Assembly: GCF_006540305.1 (NCBI RefSeq)
Contig: NZ_BJOR01000001.1
Location: 1,178,001-1,242,000 of the forward strand
Direction: 5' to 3'
Origin: Streptomyces sp. 6-11-2
Lineage (GTDB): Bacteria > Actinomycetota > Actinomycetes > Streptomycetales > Streptomycetaceae
DNA length: 64,000 bases
Shown here: positions 37,735 through 47,322 of the stretch, one piece after another
How the letters are laid out: each line of letters opens with the position of its first letter
Numbering within the stretch: the first letter of the stretch is position 1
The notes under the pieces: generated by a model
Told to the model about the DNA's origin: nothing
Database searches by the model: none
What the model saw: the letters and a program-made list of their open reading frames with translations, nothing else
Translations under genes and position numbers: made by a program

Positions 37735-38538
37735 GTGCCGCCGTCAGACGAGCGCAAGTCCTCCGCCTCCGCCGGCCCCGCCGCCACCGGTGGGGTCCAG
37801 TCCCTCGAGCGTGCCTTCGACCTGCTCGAGCGGATGGCGGACGCCGGGGGCGAGGTGGGTCTGAGCGAGCTCTCCGCCGCGAGCGGTCTGCCGCTGCCCA
37901 CCATCCACCGGCTGATGCGGACCCTGGTCGCCTGCGGCTATGTGCGGCAGCAGCCGAACCGGCGGTACTCGCTCGGTCCCCGCCTCATCCGCCTCGGCGA
38001 GTCCGCCTCGCGGCTGCTCGGCACTTGGGCGCGGCCGTACCTGGCACGGCTGGTGGAGGAGACCGGCGAGACCGCGAACATGGCACTGCTGGACGGGGAC
38101 GAGATCGTCTACGTGGCGCAGGTGCCGTCCAAGCACTCCATGCGGATGTTCACCGAGGTGGGCCGCAGGGTGCTGCCGCACTCCACGGGCGTCGGCAAGG
38201 CCCTGCTGGCGCACACGTCCGACAACGAGGTGCGCGCGCTGCTGGCCCGCACCGGCATGCCGGCCGCCACGGACAAGACGATAACCACCCCGGACGGCTT
38301 CCTGGCGGCCCTGCAGGACGTCCGCCGGCTCGGCTACGCGGTCGACGACAACGAGCAGGAGATCGGGGTCCGCTGCCTCGCGGTCACCGTCCCCGACAGC
38401 CCCACCGCCGCGGCGATCTCCATCTCCGGCCCTGCGGGCCGGGTCACGGACACGGCGACGGAACGGATCGTCCCGGTCCTCCAGCAGGTGGCGAGAGAAC
38501 TGTCCAAGGCCCTCGCCAGCTCGGGCCCGGCGGCCTGA
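37735..38538 (+). CDS. allR: IclR-family regulator of allantoin use (AllR-type)
   Basis: 267-aa regulator. The N-terminal winged helix (about residues 20-80) contains VGLSELSAASGLPLPTIHRL, and the C-terminal IclR effector domain carries LPHSTGVGKALLAH and GYAVDDNEQEIGVRCLAV, both standard. GTG 37735 has AAAGGA 8 nt upstream. In Streptomyces an IclR protein beside these genes represses allantoin catabolism and responds to a pathway intermediate; here that role is inferred from the divergent layout and the shared operator. Confidence 0.88.
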   Translation: MPPSDERKSSASAGPAATGGVQSLERAFDLLERMADAGGEVGLSELSAASGLPLPTIHRLMRTLVACGYVRQQPNRRYSLGPRLIRLGESASRLLGTWARPYLARLVEETGETANMALLDGDEIVYVAQVPSKHSMRMFTEVGRRVLPHSTGVGKALLAHTSDNEVRALLARTGMPAATDKTITTPDGFLAALQDVRRLGYAVDDNEQEIGVRCLAVTVPDSPTAAAISISGPAGRVTDTATERIVPVLQQVARELSKALASSGPAA

Positions 38539-38582
38539 TTCCCGGCCCGCCGGCAGCCGGTCGGCGCATCCCGCCCACGGAC

Positions 38583-38616
38583 GTGCGCGTCCCCGCCCGC
38601 GGGCGGGGACGCGCAC
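38583..38616 (+). terminator. Perfect 34-nt palindromic terminator after allR
   Basis: Seventeen bases starting GTGCGCGTCCCC are followed directly by their exact reverse complement. This is the strongest hairpin in the window and lies 45 bases after the allR stop. Confidence 0.75.
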
Positions 38617-38782
38617 GCAGTGACGGACCGCCGGCCGGGCGGCCCGAAGGGGCTGGGCCCCGGCCGGCCCCTGCCCCCGGCCCGCCCCTGCCCCCGGCCG
38701 GGGCCGGCACGCACCACCGGCCAACCGGCTCCACCCCGGCCGCCCCGGTTCCCGCCCCCCACCACCGGGCCGGCCGCCGCCC

Positions 38783-39502
38783 TCAGGCCCTTCCTCGTTC
38801 GCCCAGTCGGTGTCCCGAATCACCGGGGCGGTCGGCGGCTGGAGGGGCCAGCCGTCCGTCTCTCATCTCCCGCACCGCGTCCGCCGCGCCCAGGTGGGTG
38901 CGGTCGTGGGTGACGAGGACGGTCGCCGTGCCGCGGGCACGGGTGAGGCTGGTCAGCAGGTCGAGGACGGCCGCGCCGCGTTCGTGGTCGAGGGCGCTGG
39001 TGGGCTCGTCGACCAGGAGGACGGAAGGGTCGTTCATCAGCGCACGGGCGATGTTGACACGCTGGCGCTGACCGCCGGAGAGCTGGTGCGGGCGCCGGTG
39101 CGCCCGGTCGGCGAGGCCCACGGCGGCCAGGAGTTCGCGGACCCGGCCCGCCGCCGCCCGGCGGCCGTCCAGGCGGGCCATCACCTCCAGCTGCTCCGCC
39201 GCCGTCAGCGACGGCAGCAGGTTGGGCTGCTGGAAGACGATCCCGATGCCGCGGCGGCGCAGCACCGCCCGCTCCGCGGCGCTCAGCTCCCCGGTCGGCG
39301 TACCGTCCACGCATACGCGTCCGCTGTCCGGCGTGATCAGCGTGGCCGCGACCGCGAGCAGGCTGGACTTGCCCGAGCCGGACGGCCCGGCCACCGCCGT
39401 GACCGTGCCCGCGGGCACCTCCAGGCGTACCCGGTCCAGGGCGGTGAGCCTGCCGTCGCCGTCGGGATAGGTCAGGGTGATGTCGTCGAGGAGCAGGCTC
39501 AT
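38783..39502 (-). CDS. ABC transporter ATPase (LolD/MacB type)
   Basis: 239-aa ATP-binding protein: Walker A GPSGSGKSS, signature QLSGGQRQR, Walker B VLLVDEPTSALD and the H-loop VLVTHD. ATG 39502 overlaps the stop of the permease gene by 4 bases. With that permease it makes a MacB/FtsX-like mechanotransmission transporter, which usually moves peptides, lipoproteins or drugs outward or signals to the two-component pair encoded divergently. Confidence 0.92.
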   Translation of the reverse strand: MSLLLDDITLTYPDGDGRLTALDRVRLEVPAGTVTAVAGPSGSGKSSLLAVAATLITPDSGRVCVDGTPTGELSAAERAVLRRRGIGIVFQQPNLLPSLTAAEQLEVMARLDGRRAAAGRVRELLAAVGLADRAHRRPHQLSGGQRQRVNIARALMNDPSVLLVDEPTSALDHERGAAVLDLLTSLTRARGTATVLVTHDRTHLGAADAVREMRDGRLAPPAADRPGDSGHRLGERGRA

Positions 39503-40533
39503 CGCACGCCTCCCAGCGCGGTCAGCGGGTCGACGGCGGTGATCCGCCGGACGGAGAGGCCGGCGCCCAGCACGCCCAGGGCGGCCATCACCGCGGCGGG
39601 CAGCAGGACGGTCGGCAGGTCGAGCACGAAGGGAATCGCGCCGCCCCGTACCAGGGCACCGGTCAGGGCCGCGAGCCCGGTGCCGAGCAGCGTCCCGGCG
39701 GCGAGCAGCACCGCGGCCTGTCCCAGCGCGTCGCGCAACAGGTGGCCGGTGGAGGCCCCGAGCGCCTTGAGTACGGCGATGTCGGGGGACCGCTGGATCG
39801 TCCACACCGTGAAGAACGCCCCGACGACCAGCGCGGAGATGGCGAACAGGAAACCGCGCATCAGTTGCAGCGAGCCGTTCTCGGCCTGGTAGGAGCCGAT
39901 CGCGGTCAGCGCGTCGTCCTTGGCGAGGGTCTTCGTGCCGGCGCTCCGGTCCCCGGCCGGAACGTCGGCGCCCCGCGTGCGCAGCGCGATCACGGTCGCC
40001 CGGCCGCCGTCCCACGCCGTCCACACCACGGGCGTGTGGCTGTAGGAGGCACCGCCCGTCACGGCCGCCACGGTCCGGACGGCGGAGCCGAGACGGACCC
40101 GGTCCCCGGCGGCGACGCCGAGTGCGGACGCCGCCTCGGCGGAGAGCACGGCCCGCCCGGGCGCCACGCCGTCCGGTGAGATGCCGGCCGCCGGGCGTAC
40201 GGCGAACACGGACACCGCCGCCGTACGGCTCCCGGCGGCCGCGTCGAGCGTGCGGATCGCGACCGGCTCCGCGTACGGGACGCGTTCCGCCCACCGCCGG
40301 ACGGCCTCCGGCGGCAGCGAGGAACCGGTGAACGACACCGGCCGGCCGCCGGGTGGCGCGGCGAAGGCGAGGTGGTCGGCGGGCAGGCCCTTCACCGCCG
40401 AGACGTTCTCCTCGGCCAGCCCGGCGGTGAGCCCGGACAACAGCCCCACGAGCAGGGTGATCAGTGTGACCACGGCTCCCATCAGGGCGAACCGCCCCTT
40501 GGCGAAGCGCAGGTCTCTCCATGCGACGAACAT
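39499..40533 (-). CDS. ABC transporter permease (FtsX/MacB-like)
   Basis: 344-aa protein with one N-terminal transmembrane segment (FALMGAVVTLITLLVGLLSG), a large extracytoplasmic domain (~residues 40-220), then three C-terminal segments (LMRGFLFAISALVVGAFFTVW; AAVLLAAGTLLGTGLAAL; LLPAAVMAALGVLGAGLSV). The C-terminal FtsX motif IAVLKALGASTGHLLRDAL is clear. ATG 40533 follows GGTGGAGG. Upstream gene of a two-gene operon with the ATPase; divergent from the histidine kinase. Confidence 0.9.
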   Translation of the reverse strand: MFVAWRDLRFAKGRFALMGAVVTLITLLVGLLSGLTAGLAEENVSAVKGLPADHLAFAAPPGGRPVSFTGSSLPPEAVRRWAERVPYAEPVAIRTLDAAAGSRTAAVSVFAVRPAAGISPDGVAPGRAVLSAEAASALGVAAGDRVRLGSAVRTVAAVTGGASYSHTPVVWTAWDGGRATVIALRTRGADVPAGDRSAGTKTLAKDDALTAIGSYQAENGSLQLMRGFLFAISALVVGAFFTVWTIQRSPDIAVLKALGASTGHLLRDALGQAAVLLAAGTLLGTGLAALTGALVRGGAIPFVLDLPTVLLPAAVMAALGVLGAGLSVRRITAVDPLTALGGVR

Positions 40534-40668
40534 GTCCTCCACCCTGCGCGGCACCGCCCCCGCCGGGCATCGCGCCGAGGCACGGCTGCCGCGGATCGAA
40601 GGACGCACCCGTCTTTCGAACTTTCGGTTGACCGGCGTCCCGCCCGGCCCGCCTACCCTGGACCCGTC

Positions 40669-41853
40669 ATGGATGTCCGCACCCACTCTTCCGTCGTCGT
40701 CACCCTGCGCCTGTGCCTGTACGCGCTGTTCGCAGGCCTGCTGGCGCTCGCCGCGGTTCGCGCGCCGAGTCCTGCCACTGTGGTGGCGGCTCTCGGCACG
40801 GGCGCGGTGTTCGCCTGGGGTGTGCTGCGCCCGGCGGTGCAGCGCTCCCGGCGTGCGGCGGCGATGTGGCTGGCGGCGCTCGGCGTGGCCTGGCTGGTGC
40901 TGCTCGCGTTCTCTCCCGAGGCCCTGTGGGCGGCCTTCCCGCTGTACTTCCTGCAACTGCACCTGCTGCCGGTGCGCTGGAGCCTGCCCGCGGTCGCCGC
41001 GACCGCGGGCGCGGCCATCGTCGGTTTCATCGGGCACGGGGGGCAGATCACCGCGGGCGCGTTCATCGGCCCGCTGCTCGGCGCGGCGGTCGCCGTCGCC
41101 ACGGTCCTCGGCTACGAGGCCCTGTACCGGGAGAGCGAGCGGCGCCGTGAGCTGATCGAGGAGCTGGTGGCCACCCGCGCCGAGCTGGCCGGCGCCGAGC
41201 GCACCGCCGGCACGCTGGCGGAGCGGGAGCGGCTGGCCCGGGAGATCCACGACACGCTCGCCCAGGGCCTGTCCAGCATCCAGCTGCTGCTGCGTGCCGC
41301 CCAGCGTGCGCTGCCCGACGGCTCCCCGGCCGCCGCGCACATCGAGCAGGCCCGCGCGACCGCGCAGGACAACCTCGCCGAGGCCCGCCGCTTCGTGCAC
41401 GCGCTGACCCCGCCCGACCTGGAACGCGGCTCACTGGCCGGAGCCCTGGAACGGCTGTGCTCGGGCGTGGCCGCGCCGACCAAGGTCCGCTTCACGATGA
41501 GCGGCGCTCCGGCCGAGCTGCCCACCCCCTACGAGGTGGCGCTGCTCCGGATCGCCCAGTCGGCGCTCGGCAACACCCTGCGGCACGCCCGCGCCCACCG
41601 CGCGGAGATCACCCTGAGCTTCATGGACACGGCGGTGGCGTTGGACGTCGTCGACGACGGCGCGGGTTTCGATCCCGGCGCCGGGCACACCGCCGCACGG
41701 CCCGACCGGGCGGCGGACGGCGGTTTCGGGCTGCCCGCGATGCGCTCGCGGGCCGAGGCGCTGGGCGGGACGTTCGCCGTGGAGTCGGCGCCCGGCCAGG
41801 GCACCGCGGTGGCGGTCACGCTGCCGTACCCGGTCTCCGGGGGCGGCGCATGA
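40669..41853 (+). CDS. Sensor histidine kinase (NarL-partner, HisKA_3 type)
   Basis: 394-aa membrane sensor. Five or six hydrophobic helices fill residues 10-140. The dimerization/phosphoacceptor motif is AREIHDTLAQGLSSIQLLL (His at about residue 194), followed by a HATPase_c domain with NTLRHARAH (N box), DVVDDGAGFDP and GGFGLPAMRSRAEAL. It lacks a recognisable extracellular sensing domain. ATG 40669 has TACCCT nine bases before it and may be leaderless. It overlaps the regulator gene that follows, and the divergent ABC pair is the likely target. Confidence 0.92.
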   Translation: MDVRTHSSVVVTLRLCLYALFAGLLALAAVRAPSPATVVAALGTGAVFAWGVLRPAVQRSRRAAAMWLAALGVAWLVLLAFSPEALWAAFPLYFLQLHLLPVRWSLPAVAATAGAAIVGFIGHGGQITAGAFIGPLLGAAVAVATVLGYEALYRESERRRELIEELVATRAELAGAERTAGTLAERERLAREIHDTLAQGLSSIQLLLRAAQRALPDGSPAAAHIEQARATAQDNLAEARRFVHALTPPDLERGSLAGALERLCSGVAAPTKVRFTMSGAPAELPTPYEVALLRIAQSALGNTLRHARAHRAEITLSFMDTAVALDVVDDGAGFDPGAGHTAARPDRAADGGFGLPAMRSRAEALGGTFAVESAPGQGTAVAVTLPYPVSGGGA

Positions 41854-42488
41854 CGATCCGGCTGCTGCTGGCGGACGACCATCCCGTGGTCCGTGCGGGC
41901 CTGAAGGCGGTGCTGTCCGCCGAGCCCGACTTCGAGATCGCCGGGGAGGCGCCGACGGCGGAGCGCGCCGTGGAACTGGCCGCGGCGGGCGGTGTGGACG
42001 TGGTGTTGATGGATCTGCAGTTCGGCACGGGCGGCGCGCACGGTGCGGAGGCGACGGCGGCGATCACCGCCCGGCCCGGCGCCCCGCGCGTCCTGGTGCT
42101 GACCACGTACGACACCGACGCGGACATCCTCGCCGCGGTGGAGGCCGGTGCGGCGGGCTACCTCCTGAAGGACGCGCCGCCGCAGGAGCTGGCCGCCGCG
42201 GTGCGCACCGCCGCCTCCGGCCGCTCTGCCCTCGCGCCCGCGGTCGCCCACCGTCTGATGGACCGCATGCGCACGCCCGCGGCCGCGCTCAGCCGCCGCG
42301 AGCTGGAGGTGCTGGAACTGGTCCGCGACGGCCTGTCCAACCTTCAGATCAGCAAGCGCCTGTTCCTGAGCCAGGCCACGGTGAAGTCCCATCTGGTGCA
42401 CATCTACGCCAAGTTGGGCGTCGAGTCGCGTACCGCGGCGGTGGCGGCGGCAACCGGGCAGGGCCTCATCCGGCGCCTGAGACCGTGA
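41850..42488 (+). CDS. LuxR/NarL-type response regulator
   Basis: 212-aa partner of the kinase. Receiver domain with ADDHPVVRAGL (acidic pair), VLMDLQFG (phosphorylated Asp, about residue 54) and YLLKDAPP (Lys); the C-terminal LuxR helix-turn-helix is LSRRELEVLELVRDGLSN followed by ATVKSHLVHIYAKLGV. ATG 41850 overlaps the kinase stop (ATGA). Confidence 0.94.
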   Translation: MTIRLLLADDHPVVRAGLKAVLSAEPDFEIAGEAPTAERAVELAAAGGVDVVLMDLQFGTGGAHGAEATAAITARPGAPRVLVLTTYDTDADILAAVEAGAAGYLLKDAPPQELAAAVRTAASGRSALAPAVAHRLMDRMRTPAAALSRRELEVLELVRDGLSNLQISKRLFLSQATVKSHLVHIYAKLGVESRTAAVAAATGQGLIRRLRP

Positions 42489-42492
42489 CGGG

Positions 42493-42590
42493 CACGGACA
42501 CGGACGGGCCCGCCGGCGCGGACACCGGGCCTCCGGGCACGGACGGGCCCGCCGGCGCGCACACCGGGCCTCCGGGCACGGACACCGGCC
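42493..42590. repeat. 39-bp tandem repeat after the response regulator
   Basis: Two and a half copies of a unit that starts GGACGGGCCCGCCGGCGCG at 42502 and again at 42541. Noncoding spacer between converging genes. Confidence 0.75.
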
Positions 42591-42606
42591 GGGACTGACG
42601 GGTCCG

Positions 42607-42978
42607 TCAACCGCGCGGCGGCTCCGCGAACAGGTCGACCGCGGTACGCACCTGGGACAGTCCGTGCGCCAGGGCGCTGACCGAGCCGATGGATCCGGCG
42701 ATCAGCAGCAGGGAGCGGCGCAGCCGCGGGATCTCGGGAGTGCCGTGGGCGGCCATCGCGGCGAGGGCGGCCAGTTCGTCCTCGGCGATGGCACGGTCGG
42801 AGAACTCCGCCGGATGCGCGGCGAGTTCACGGCGCAGCCGGGCCACGGCGGTCCGCAGTTCCGTCACCCTGGGATCCTCTTTGCCGCCGGTCGCCGGCCG
42901 CCGGTCCAAGCTCCGCAACACAGCCCCTCCCCCTCGCACGCCGTCGTGCGCCGTCCCCTCCGTGGTCCCGTCGGACAT
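42607..42978 (-). CDS. Small helical protein (DUF5955-like)
   Basis: 123-aa protein, mostly helical: VTELRTAVARLRRELAAHPA, then RAIAEDELAALAAMAAHGTP and LRRSLLLIAGSIGSVSALA. It resembles a Streptomyces-specific family I know as DUF5955, often found beside regulators or pattern-recognition genes; no biochemical role is known. ATG 42978 has AGGG directly upstream. The frame continues upstream to 43725, but that part is antisense to the nucleotidyltransferase gene. Confidence 0.7.
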   Translation of the reverse strand: MSDGTTEGTAHDGVRGGGAVLRSLDRRPATGGKEDPRVTELRTAVARLRRELAAHPAEFSDRAIAEDELAALAAMAAHGTPEIPRLRRSLLLIAGSIGSVSALAHGLSQVRTAVDLFAEPPRG

Positions 42979-43113
42979 CCCTGTCGAGCGGGTCGGGCGC
43001 CGGGGGACGCCGATCAGTAAACGCCACCAGGACCGGGGTGCGCCACCGCGGGGACCGAAATTCAGCCCCCGCACACGGGCTCGACGGTGGACGGTCCGCG
43101 GTATGCAGGACCC

Positions 43114-43713
43114 ATGACACGCGCAGAGGACGAGATCGCGGGACTGGTGCTGGCCGCCGGCGGCGGGCGGCGGCTCGGCGGGCGGCCCAAGGCGCTGCTG
43201 GCGCACCGGGGCCGGCCGCTGGTGGAGCACGCGGTCGGGACCCTGCGGGCGGCCGGATGCGAACGGGTCCACGTGGTCCTGGGCGCGCGGTCGGCCGAGG
43301 TGCGGCGGCGCGCGGCACTGGCCGGCTGCGTGCTCGTGGAGAACCCGCGCTGGGAGCAGGGCATGGGCTCCTCGCTGCGGGCCGGGCTGGACTCCCTCGC
43401 CGGTACGGGGGCCCGCGCGGCCCTGGTCCTGCTCGTGGACCAGCCCGGTGTGAGCGCCGAGGCGGTGGCCCGGGTGCGGGCCGCGTACCGGGACGAGGGC
43501 TCGCTGGTCTCGGCCGCGTACGACGGCGTGCGCGGCCATCCGGTGCTGCTCGGGGCGGCCCACTGGGGCGGCGTCGCGGAGAGCGCGACCGGCGACCGGG
43601 GGGCACGCGCCTACCTGAGGGCGCACGAGAGATCGATCACCCTCGTCGAGTGCGGGGACGTGGCACGGGCGTACGACATCGACACCGAGGCCGACCTGGG
43701 CCACCTTGAGTGA
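43114..43713 (+). CDS. MobA/MocA-like nucleotidyltransferase
   Basis: 199-aa NTP transferase. The N-terminal nucleotide motif LVLAAGGGRRLGGRPKALL (about residues 10-28) and LVDQPGVSAEAV (metal Asp) match molybdenum-cofactor cytidylyl/guanylyltransferases. MocA-type proteins modify the cofactor of xanthine dehydrogenase, which would make sense in a purine/allantoin neighbourhood, but that link is inferred and no xanthine dehydrogenase lies in the window. ATG 43114 follows AGGA. Confidence 0.82.
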   Translation: MTRAEDEIAGLVLAAGGGRRLGGRPKALLAHRGRPLVEHAVGTLRAAGCERVHVVLGARSAEVRRRAALAGCVLVENPRWEQGMGSSLRAGLDSLAGTGARAALVLLVDQPGVSAEAVARVRAAYRDEGSLVSAAYDGVRGHPVLLGAAHWGGVAESATGDRGARAYLRAHERSITLVECGDVARAYDIDTEADLGHLE

Positions 43714-43779
43714 GCGGGATGGCACCGAGCGCCACCTTCACTCGACTCGAAGAATCTCGACGTCAACACACCATTGAAC

Positions 43780-43804
43780 TTCCACCATGAGGAAACTACT
43801 ATCC
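43780..43804. promoter_or_regulatory. Composite operator upstream of malate synthase (site 3)
   Basis: TTCC-N7-GGAA-N6-ATCC at 43780-43783, 43791-43794 and 43801-43804. It has the same spacing as the sites before allantoinase and the permease, with one changed base in the last half site. It lies about 130 bp before aceB and predicts that malate synthase belongs to the allantoin regulon. Confidence 0.6.
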
Positions 43805-43867
43805 ACACTTCAGAAGCACTCGACCGCTCCTCGGGTGCGAAATGCCGCATTCATAGCCATTGGCATC

Positions 43868-43891
43868 CGGTGCCACGGCGTGGTGGCACCG
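43868..43891 (+). promoter_or_regulatory. Inverted repeat in the aceB leader
   Basis: CGGTGCCAC (43868-43876) and GTGGCACCG (43883-43891), perfect 9-bp arms with a 6-base loop, 45 bp before the aceB ATG. Could be a second operator or an mRNA hairpin. Confidence 0.45.
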
Positions 43892-43935
43892 AACGTGGTT
43901 CGCTGAAGAAGCTCCCCCGAAGGAAGTGACAGCTC

Positions 43936-45561
<1,626 letters not shown>

Positions 45562-45572
45562 CAACCGCACCA

Positions 45573-45610
45573 CGCGAAGCGGCCCCGGAACCCTCCGGGG
45601 CCGCTTCGCG
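45573..45610 (+). terminator. Strong terminator after aceB
   Basis: A 17-bp perfect stem beginning CGCGAAGCGGCCCC closes on a 4-nt ACCC loop, 11 bases after the aceB stop codon. Confidence 0.85.
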
Positions 45611-45634
45611 TCATGCCCCGGCTCACCCCAGGCC

Positions 45635-45750
45635 CACGGACCAGCCCCGCGCCGCGACCGGTCACCCCGGGCACACGGACCAGCCCCTCGCCGCGGCCGG
45701 TCATCCCAGGTGCACGGACCAGTCCCGCGCCGCGGCCGGTCTGCCGTGCA
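45635..45750. repeat. 39-bp tandem repeats that duplicate the 3' end of the HipA-like gene
   Basis: Three copies, marked by CACGGACCAG at 45635, 45674 and 45713. The third is the true 3' end of the kinase gene (ending RDWSVHLG-stop on the minus strand). The other two are downstream copies that also include the stop codon region and so do not lengthen the protein. Confidence 0.75.
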
Positions 45751-46615
45751 GGTCGGGGACGTGTTTGAGCCAGTCCGGCCGGCCCGCCCGGGTCCGCGCG
45801 GCCCGCCGGGACTCCTCCGCCGCCAGCTCCTCACGGGTGGGGAAGTCGGTGGGCAGCCAGGCCGGGGTGGCCTCGACGCGGGCGGCGAGGTAGTCGACGT
45901 AGGCGTGCCGGGCCTCGTCCGGGCCGGCGAAACCGGGCTCGTCGGCGAGCCAGGCGTCCGGCACCTCGGCGAGGACGGACCGCAGCAGCTCGCGGGTCAC
46001 CCTGGGGGCCAGTTCGGCGTCGGCGGCCCGCACGTCCGGCGCGTACCGGCCCAGCGCGTGGTGGCGGAAGTCGTAGGTCTTTCCCGGTTCCGAGGCGTCC
46101 CAGCGGTGGTGGAAGACCAGGGCCGCGCCGTGGTCGATGAGCCACAGGCGCGGCGGCGCGGTGCCGAAGGTCGGCCACACCATCAGGTTCGAGCTGTGGA
46201 CGGTGCGGTCCACGTTCACGGTCAGCGCGTCCAGCCAGACGATCCGGCCCGCCTCCACGGGGTCCACCGGGAAGTGCTCGGCGACCTCGGGGGTGAAGTC
46301 CACGGCGCCCGGCAGGTAGTCCATGCCGAGGTTCACGCCCGGGCTCGCGTCGAGCAGGTCGCGCACCTCCTGGTGGGGTTCGTGCGCGGCGAGCGCGGGG
46401 TCGAAGTGCACGAGGACCAGCTCGGGGAACCGCAGTCCGAGGGCGCGCGCCAGCTCACCCACGATCACCTCGGCGACCAGCGCCTTGCGGCCCTGCGCGG
46501 AGCCGGTGAACTTCACCACGTACGTGCCGAGGTCGTCGGCCTCGACGACTCCGGGTACGGAGCCACCGGACCGCAGCGGCGCTATGTAGCGGGTGGCGTG
46601 GACCTCAGTGAGCAT
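45701..46615 (-). CDS. HipA-family kinase-like protein
   Basis: 304-aa protein related to the HipA/PI4K-like kinase fold: VKFTGSAQGRKALVAEVIVG near the N-terminus (nucleotide Lys and Glu), and the catalytic loop LDALTVNVDRTVHSSNLM followed by LWLIDHGAALVFHH. It is shorter than the toxin HipA (~440 aa) and has no HipB-type partner gene, so it is not a standard toxin-antitoxin pair. Cellular target unknown. It is divergent from the RiPP precursor gene and probably outside that cluster. Confidence 0.78.
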   Translation of the reverse strand: MLTEVHATRYIAPLRSGGSVPGVVEADDLGTYVVKFTGSAQGRKALVAEVIVGELARALGLRFPELVLVHFDPALAAHEPHQEVRDLLDASPGVNLGMDYLPGAVDFTPEVAEHFPVDPVEAGRIVWLDALTVNVDRTVHSSNLMVWPTFGTAPPRLWLIDHGAALVFHHRWDASEPGKTYDFRHHALGRYAPDVRAADAELAPRVTRELLRSVLAEVPDAWLADEPGFAGPDEARHAYVDYLAARVEATPAWLPTDFPTREELAAEESRRAARTRAGRPDWLKHVPDLHGRPAAARDWSVHLG

Positions 46616-46825
46616 CCTCCCAGGCTATACGGGGAGAATCCGGGGAGTTCCGACCGGCGAGCCGATCCCTCCGCGCGCCCCCGGTCGCCCGCTGGCGCCG
46701 CGCGCCAGCGGGATGCCAGCGGCAGACGTGCCGAACGGTGAGCGGGGGCCGCTGGAATGGTCCCGTACCCCACACGGCGGAGGCTGCCGGCCACGGCGGT
46801 CCGCCCCGACTCATCGGGAGGCACC

Positions 46826-46996
46826 ATGAACAAGGACCTGAGCACCCTCGCGGACGAGATCCTCGAGCTCGAGGCCGAGACCTTCGAGATCTCCGACTAC
46901 TCGGACGCCAGCGAGGTCGTGCTGGCCGGTTGCACGAGCACCAGCTCCACCTCGACCTCCAGCTCCACCTGCAGCACCACCTCCTGCTCCGCCTGA
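46826..46996 (+). CDS. RiPP precursor peptide with Ser/Thr/Cys core
   Basis: 56-aa peptide with a good GGGAGG ribosome site 4 nt before its ATG. The leader (1-35) is acidic with a hydrophobic rhythm: LADEILELEAETFEISDYSD, ending in VVLAG. The core (36-56) has 21 residues: ten Ser, seven Thr, three Cys (C36, C49, C54) and a final Ala, so 20 of 21 can be cyclised or dehydrated. Leader and composition match what annotation pipelines call thiazolylpeptide-type bacteriocin precursors. Unlike known pyridine thiopeptides the core does not start Ser-Cys; it starts after Gly35 with Cys-Thr-Ser. It stands alone upstream of the SARP gene with a long hairpin after it. Confidence 0.88.
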   Translation: MNKDLSTLADEILELEAETFEISDYSDASEVVLAGCTSTSSTSTSSSTCSTTSCSA

Positions 46997-47017
46997 GCCC
47001 AGGTCCGGTGCCGCAGC

Positions 47018-47063
47018 GCCCGGTTCGCGCCTTCCCTCGTCAAGAGGCGGTCGCGAACCGGGC
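47018..47063 (+). terminator. Hairpin after the precursor gene
   Basis: GCCCGGTTCGCG (47018-47029) and CGCGAACCGGGC (47052-47063) form a perfect 12-bp stem, and the 22-nt interval can extend pairing (GCCT with AGGC). It starts 21 bases after the precursor stop. It would protect or end the short precursor mRNA and let the peptide be made in excess over the enzymes. Confidence 0.7.
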
Positions 47064-47293
47064 GTTCGCCGTGCCCGCGGACCGGTCGCACCGGCGCCCG
47101 GCGGCGCGCGGGCCGGCCCCGGGCCGTCCGGAGCGGGAGTGAATGCCGTGACAAGTTTTGGAGAACGTCATCCGTCAAACGCGCCTGCCTTCTCGGGAGC
47201 GTCCGCCCGGCGCGGGACACCGACAGGTCCGTGACCAGTAACGACGCTGTTTTCAAAGCATGTTGACGCATAGTCAGTGGCTGAAATTTGCCC

Positions 47294-47322
47294 CTTGAGC
47301 TTTTCTTGACCACCTCTTGACC
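47294..47322 (+). promoter_or_regulatory. SARP-type direct repeats: CTTGA x3 at 11-bp spacing
   Basis: CTTGA occurs at 47294, 47305 and 47316, exactly one helical turn apart. The last overlaps TTGACC, a possible -35 box, with TAGACA at 47338 as a possible -10. Phased heptamer repeats over the -35 region are the classic SARP binding arrangement, so the SARP encoded downstream probably activates its own gene. Confidence 0.65.

Noticed and set aside
45701..46615. HipBA toxin-antitoxin system
   Set aside because: The kinase is short and no HipB-type helix-turn-helix gene lies beside it.
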